Part shown: one piece after another, positions 59,239 through 64,000 of the stretch | Numbering within the stretch: position 1 is the first letter of the stretch | Layout of the letters: the number at the start of each line of letters is the position of its first letter | Assembly: GCA_028023455.1 (NCBI GenBank) | Contig: JAQFVV010012418.1 | Coordinates: 10,297,279 to 10,361,278 of the forward strand | Source: Epiperipatus broadwayi | Lineage: Eukaryota > Onychophora > Udeonychophora > Euonychophora > Peripatidae | DNA: 64,000 nt | Direction: 5' to 3' | Translations under genes and position numbers: made by a program | The notes under the pieces: model-generated | Seen by the model: the letters and a program-made list of their open reading frames with translations, nothing else | Told to the model about the DNA's origin: nothing | Databases searched by the model: none

Positions 59239-59544
59239 TTATAACATCAAAGTTATTTTCAGAAAACAGGAAGAAGGGGACAATTTTAAAAATAATAAAT
59301 ATATCAAAAAGATCTTTATTTTATCAACAAGAATTAGTAAATTGAATTCAACTATTTTGAATATAGGTTTCTGAACAAATTTCATTAAAATCAAAATGAA
59401 GTTAGCAAATATATATATTACTAGGATCATTGTATTAGTAATGACTGGAAGGTTGCTATTCTTCCACATGCGCCTTACAATTACTTTCAGACAGCCAATA
59501 GCTGTTAAAACAGCGGTCTGAGAAGCGATCAGGCCTAGACACAT
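59239..59544 (-). CDS. Unidentified hydrophobic open frame, doubtful gene
   Basis: The 101-codon frame begins MCLGLIASQTAVLTAIGCLK and has two hydrophobic stretches (about residues 1-20 and 37-57) separated by a basic VIVRRMWKN segment, like two membrane helices. The first 110 bases are more balanced in composition than the neighbourhood. An AG at about 59535 and a GTAAGG at about 59477 could be splice sites around a short exon in another frame. The C-terminal half is low-complexity. I do not recognise a family. This could be a fragment of a host membrane protein or simply chance. Confidence 0.15.
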   Translation of the reverse strand: MCLGLIASQTAVLTAIGCLKVIVRRMWKNSNLPVITNTMILVIYIFANFILILMKFVQKPIFKIVEFNLLILVDKIKIFLIYLLFLKLSPSSCFLKITLML

Positions 59545-60535
59545 GACAGAGATTTTTTTGACAAGAAAAGAATGATACCACTCTTCTCTTTTACTTAATT
59601 TTTATATATATAAGCCAGTCTTAAGCATCTTGGCTTGAAAGCATGAAAAATATAAACATATACATTTATTACTCACTGAGTTATTAATTTATGATATTAC
59701 AGCACGAAATCTTAGATTTACTACACCGCAATTTTCTAGATGTTAATATAAGTTATCAGCAGCATATGTAAATAATATAATAAAATAATAAAAATTAAAA
59801 GACAGATATATTTAAAATAATTTATATTAGCTAAAATCAATACAATAGGCTATCTTCTTAAGTAATCTCGATGAAAGTTGTTTAATGAGTTTACATGCTT
59901 TATGTTACTTCTTAAGGTAATTTACTGATGTGTTAAAAATTCTAATAGTAAGATAAAACGAATAATAATATTTTTTCTTCATTGTTTTAAATTATATATA
60001 TAATTAACACAATGATGTAAACTATACATTATTTTAATAACACTCAAAATTTTAAAAGCTAATAATTTGACCAATTGTAAATGTAAATAATTAGCATTCA
60101 TTTTATATTCAAAGACTTATTCAGAAGCGGTTTTCATCTTGATTAATAAACGCCTTTTATTTGAATGAATTTATAATGGAAAAATATCTATAATATAATT
60201 TAAACACTTTTTAAAATATTCAGAAAAATAAATTCTGAAATTAGCAAAATTTAACGACAAATATGTAAAACAAAATTATCAATCTTTTTTAATATTTAAA
60301 ATAATTGTTTTGAAAAAAAAAATTAAAGTTTATTTAGAAGTAAAAAACGTACTATCAATCCTCACATATACAAATAAATACTATGACTGATTGATTAAAA
60401 TGTATTTTAAATGTAATTATATGTATGAATTGCTTTTTTATAATATATAGATTTCATAAGTCCAACAATTTTCAAAATATAAAAATTGTAGGATTAAAAC
60501 AAATACTTAATCATATTGCTCTGTGTTAGATGCTT
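59545..60535. other. AT-rich stretch without recognisable genes
   Basis: Unique AT-rich sequence with no identifiable motif. Confidence 0.5.
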
Positions 60536-60539
60536 GATC

Positions 60540-60790
60540 TTTTAGCTGACTTGAGTCCAAAATAATATGTACACTACTTATAACGATTGTAATAAATATT
60601 TTATACAGAACTGATAAAAGACTAGTAGTACAGTTTTATCAATAACAACTCTATTTCTTTTCCTGATTCTTTTAAAAAATATATGAAGATTTCATCTTTT
60701 CTTAGAACTATTTTAGCCTTCATAGATTTAATTGCAAGCCTCATCTTTTAATTTAAAATATTGATATTTAAATAATATTTTCTTAACTAT
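60540..60790 (-). pseudogene. Heavily decayed RTE LINE fragment (RT linker region)
   Basis: On the minus strand, ATTTTAAATTAAAAGATGAG and GCAATTAAATCTATGAAGG line up with the RTE segment [35 protein letters not shown] lines up with [29 protein letters not shown] with AATATTTATTACAATCG lines up with [14 protein letters not shown]. An internal deletion joins the latter two blocks. It is separate from the RTE 3' end at 61.2 kb, because the order on the minus strand is reversed. Confidence 0.65.
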
Positions 60791-61211
60791 ATGTGTTTTT
60801 TTATGATTTATATAATTTTTAGTAGAATCATTGTATTTTTATTATATCTATTTATTTTTAGTAAAGTAATATTTTTTTTTAATTACTAAAATAACTTTGA
60901 TTCCACATCAAGATATCATTTATTGTATAAAAGTTTTACTTTTTTTCCATTTAATTTATAATTGAATGAAACCAAATTCATATCAACAAAGAATCATGTT
61001 CAGATATATTCTTTTGCTAATCGAATATTACATATAGTAGTAATACAAATCTACATTAAAATTTAATGATATTCCCTACTTCAATAAACTAGTTTCTAAA
61101 TAATTATAATAACATTTTGAGAACGTTTTATAAACCTACAATATTTATAATGTTTAAATAAAATAAACCCTTACTCAGTTCCATATCTAATTTAATAAAT
61201 CAATATTTTAT
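60791..61211. other. AT-rich spacer
   Basis: Nothing is recognisable in this stretch. Confidence 0.5.
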
Positions 61212-61416
61212 CCATCATCATCATCATCATCAACTATTATCAATCCACTGCAGGATGAAGGTCTCTCCAAGTTTAATCCATCTTCTCCGATCTTTAGCTT
61301 CTCTTCTCCACATCACCCCTGCACATTTTCTTATTTCATCCATCCATCTCACATGCGGTCTCTTTCTGGGTCTTTTACAATCTCTTGGAATCCAGTTTAA
61401 AATTTCAATTGTCCAT
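61212..61416 (-). mobile_element. 5'-truncated RTE copy, 3' end only
   Basis: The minus strand carries the last 60-70 codons of the RTE ORF ([14 protein letters not shown] onward to [12 protein letters not shown]) and the (GAT)n end. It is very close to the intact element at 12.3 kb, with only a few differences, so this is a comparatively young insertion. The plus-strand open frame at 61255-61497 is its antisense shadow, nearly identical to the antisense frame over the intact copy. Confidence 0.9.
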
Positions 61417-62290
61417 ACTTTACATTATATCAATATACAATTATTGCTTAAGTTATGTATTAAAATGAAACATTGTACAAGAACTCATTATCAATAAATC
61501 TAGGAGATAATTTTGCATTTTACAACACCCAATCACATCATTATATATTAGGTTTCTATGGTATATTTACCAAATTACAATCACTTATATTATTCATCTA
61601 CTTAAATCTCCAGTCAATCGATTATAAAAATGGATTCTATGACAATTAAACTATAAAAAACAATTATTGCCAATTGTCCAAGCCAAAGATAAATATTAAG
61701 TTAGAATAGTTAATAAAATTTGTGCTCCACCTCAAAGAAGCTTAAAAGGTAATTAAGGCAAATCATTCTGATTAATGACATAATAAAATCTATCATGATC
61801 TTATAACTAGATAAGATAAGCTCTTTAATGATTAACCATAAACTAATGAAATTATTTATACTACCAATATTAATTTTAGATAAACAAACAAATATTTTAA
61901 TGTAAGAACAATATAAAATTCATATCTAATTAGACTTAAATAATAATGTATAATAAAATAGACATTTTTATAACCATATTTTACTTACCATTGATTTAAT
62001 CTTAGATCAAGAATTAATTATCAAAAATTACCTTGCACACTTAACTCTTTCTGAGAAACAACTGCATGGATGCATTCATGACTTCAAGTCACTCAAAAAT
62101 GTCAAATGTTATGTTACCATAGTGAGTTTACAGTCATTTTAAAGCTTAAGATGTACCGTAAGATGCTGCCCTCTCTAGAATTATTTTACAAGTAAAAAAT
62201 AAATATCATACTTTGAAGTTACAACAATGGGAGAAGGCAGGTTTTCCTAGATGCTGATTGGCTGGTTCTCATTTCGAAGAAAAGAAGAGT
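61417..62290. other. AT-rich stretch without recognisable genes
   Basis: Unique sequence. A slightly more balanced patch at 62155-62290 has no reading frame worth calling. Confidence 0.5.
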
Positions 62291-62291
62291 G

Positions 62292-62727
62292 CCTGTCAAT
62301 AATTTTCAACATTTCAACTTCTTTGTTTTGATTTTCAAAATGAAAATGAATGTTTTAGAGTGATTTTTTTAGTATTTTTTTTTACATATTATAAATTGTT
62401 TTGATAAAATATGCTGAAAATATAATTATTTTAAAAAAATAGTAAGATTTTAGTAAAAATTCTTTACTTTACATGAACATAAATTGAAAATAAATCAGTG
62501 CTTGTCAACAATTTTCACACTTGTCATCAAGTTTCATCACCCCAAGCTCTTTATTTGATTTTCAAACAAAAATGAATGTTTTAGAATATGTTTTTGGTAC
62601 TTTTTTTACATATTATAAATAATTTTGATGAAATATGCTGAAAATATAATTATTTAAAAAAAAATAGTAAGATTTTAGTAAAAAATTCTTTACTTTTACA
62701 TGAACATAAATTGAGAAAGAAATCAAT
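62292..62727. repeat. Tandem duplication, two units of about 225 bp
   Basis: The units (62292-62500 and 62501-62727) share GTCAACAATTTTCA-like starts, TTATTTGATTTTCAAA, AATGAATGTTTTAGA, ATATGCTGAAAATATAATTA, TAGTAAGATTTTAGTAAAAA and TACATGAACATAAATTGA in order. Corresponding blocks are 224-225 bp apart. Identity is high over the right two thirds. The minus-strand 64-codon frame at 62650-62844 overlaps it and is not credible. Confidence 0.85.
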
Positions 62728-64000
62728 GACATCCACAGTACTTTCTAATTTGTTATAAACTTTCTTTTTAGATCTTCCACTATTGAATATTTTTATAATT
62801 ATAAATAGAAATTTATTTTTGAAAAAACTTTTATTCACTTTCATAATCTGACAAATTATTAATATACTTTTTACAAATGAAATTATAATATTAAAAGATG
62901 AATATATTTTTACTGCTGATTCTGTAATTGACCAATCAAAAGTTGAGAGTTTTACCTCACTCAGCCAACTGGAATATTTGACAAGGAAATGGTTAAAAAA
63001 TAATTAGACCAATTTATTGGGCTTTAATCAGTTTTAGATTTATTGATTTATAACAAGAATTAGTAAGGATAGCAATAAAATTAACAATAAAAAAATACAA
63101 ATGATGTATGTAATTGACTGAAATCATAACTAGTTAAGAAAAAATACAAATGTGATTTCTCTTGAATATATTTAATTAATTTGACAATTTATCATTCTAT
63201 AAAAATCAATAACAAACAAGCAATAAATTTATGTATAAAACTTAAAAATGTGTTGTATGACAATAATACTAAATATAAACTTAAGAAGAAGTTCCCAATA
63301 TCCAGACTTTAAATAGAATATACAATAAAAAAAAATGTGATCAAATAAAATAGCTTTTCATTTATTCACTAAGGTAATTTCTAAATACTTAAACCAACAT
63401 GGAAATCCATTGTAGTTAAACCTATTTATATGAATATCCCCAAGTTAAACCTTGAATATAAAAAATATTTGAAAACATCAGGTCATAAATTGATCTATAT
63501 CATCAGATAAAAGTTTAAATAATAATAATAACAAAAAGAAAGAACTTCTCCAACTTTTTGTTGTGGGAATCATATAACAAATTAAAACTATTTGATGCTA
63601 TATTTTAAAATAAAAATATGAAAAATAACAACATATTTTTCTTTCGTTTTAATGAAAATATATATACACATAGATATCATACCAAAGACGTCTCATTTTT
63701 CATTTTTACCCAAATTTCCATTGTAATCCATTACAATGCCTAGAAATAATTCTACTTGAACTAGAGAAGACAAGCATGAATAATGACAATCGGGAATTGA
63801 ATTTAAGTACTTTTGTTCTTAAATTCCGATATTTTTCTTTCACATATATAAATATATCCAACCTTTTTAAAATAACAGATATTTAATTGATGCAAAAATA
63901 CAGATCACTGGCTTTATTTTCATTTTTCATTGGTAATAATTTATAAAGAAAATTCTTTCATAGATAAAATTCAGTTACATCCAAATGAATAATAAATGCT
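62728..64000. other. AT-rich stretch to the window end
   Basis: No gene, RNA or named repeat is recognised in this final stretch. Confidence 0.5.

Overview
This window looks like a gene-poor, very AT-rich (roughly three quarters A+T by eye) stretch of an animal nuclear genome, most likely an invertebrate. I see no host gene I can name, no prokaryotic operon, no rRNA and no CRISPR array. The recognisable coding matter is all transposon-derived: an RTE-clade LINE with one intact 995-codon ORF and several decayed copies, an L1/Tx1-like LINE with a C-terminal zf-RVT zinc finger, a Penelope-like GIY-YIG fragment, two hAT remnants of the GTF2IRD2/ZBED5/SCAND3 type, a deleted Tigger/pogo element, two solo-LTR candidates and a gag-like remnant. 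That mix fits many AT-rich invertebrates such as cnidarians, molluscs and hemipterans. The sequence alone does not fix the species.

Layout. 1-0.9 kb: gag-like remnant. 5.03-8.36 kb: Tigger/pogo-like element with matching terminal inverted repeats, split by a 1.86-kb TGTAAC...GTTACA insertion flanked by CATT (solo LTR). 9.0-11.2 kb: tandem repeats and a 0.8-kb inverted repeat, related to 19.8-21.6 kb. 12.06-15.82 kb: N-terminal zinc finger and one terminus of a hAT element on the minus strand, with the intact RTE (12.34-15.35 kb) inserted between them. 16.7-18.2 kb: diverged tandem repeats. 18.8 and 22.8 kb: 5'-truncated RTE copies on the minus strand. 21.9-26.1 kb: decayed hAT transposase with terminal repeats. 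27.2-29.5 kb: tRNA-like SINE fragments and the first foldback retroposon. 31.1-37.65 kb: a minus L1-like copy, a minus RTE copy and a plus L1-like copy. 39.5-40.9 kb: short tandem array, long (AT)n tract, LINE fragment and a SINE. 41.8-43.9 kb: three palindromes. 44.2-45.3 kb: decayed RTE. 46.45-48.25 kb: second solo-LTR candidate. 51.6 kb: tRNA-Val SINE. 52.7-53.65 kb: Penelope-like fragment with a head-to-head copy. 54.4-57.7 kb: two foldback retroposons and a 0.5-kb near-perfect palindrome. 59.1 kb: third tRNA-Val SINE. 60.5 and 61.2 kb: further RTE fragments. 62.3-62.7 kb: 225-bp tandem duplication.

The most interesting signal is a family of foldback (palindromic) elements at 29.0, 54.45 and 56.9 kb. 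Their outer arms resemble a tRNA-like SINE head. Each has a roughly 50-bp tail, mostly with a short hairpin, on one side only, and each is flanked by a perfect 13-bp direct repeat that differs between copies. An unrelated palindrome at 56.1 kb has the same lopsided plan, with a one-sided hairpin tail and a 23-bp flanking direct repeat. This suggests a target-primed or snap-back mode of making mobile palindromes rather than classical TIR transposition.

Nothing here works together as a pathway. The order of events can be partly read from nesting: the LTR entered after the Tigger element, the RTE entered after one hAT and another RTE copy entered the second hAT. The intact RTE ORF is the only plausible source of current activity.
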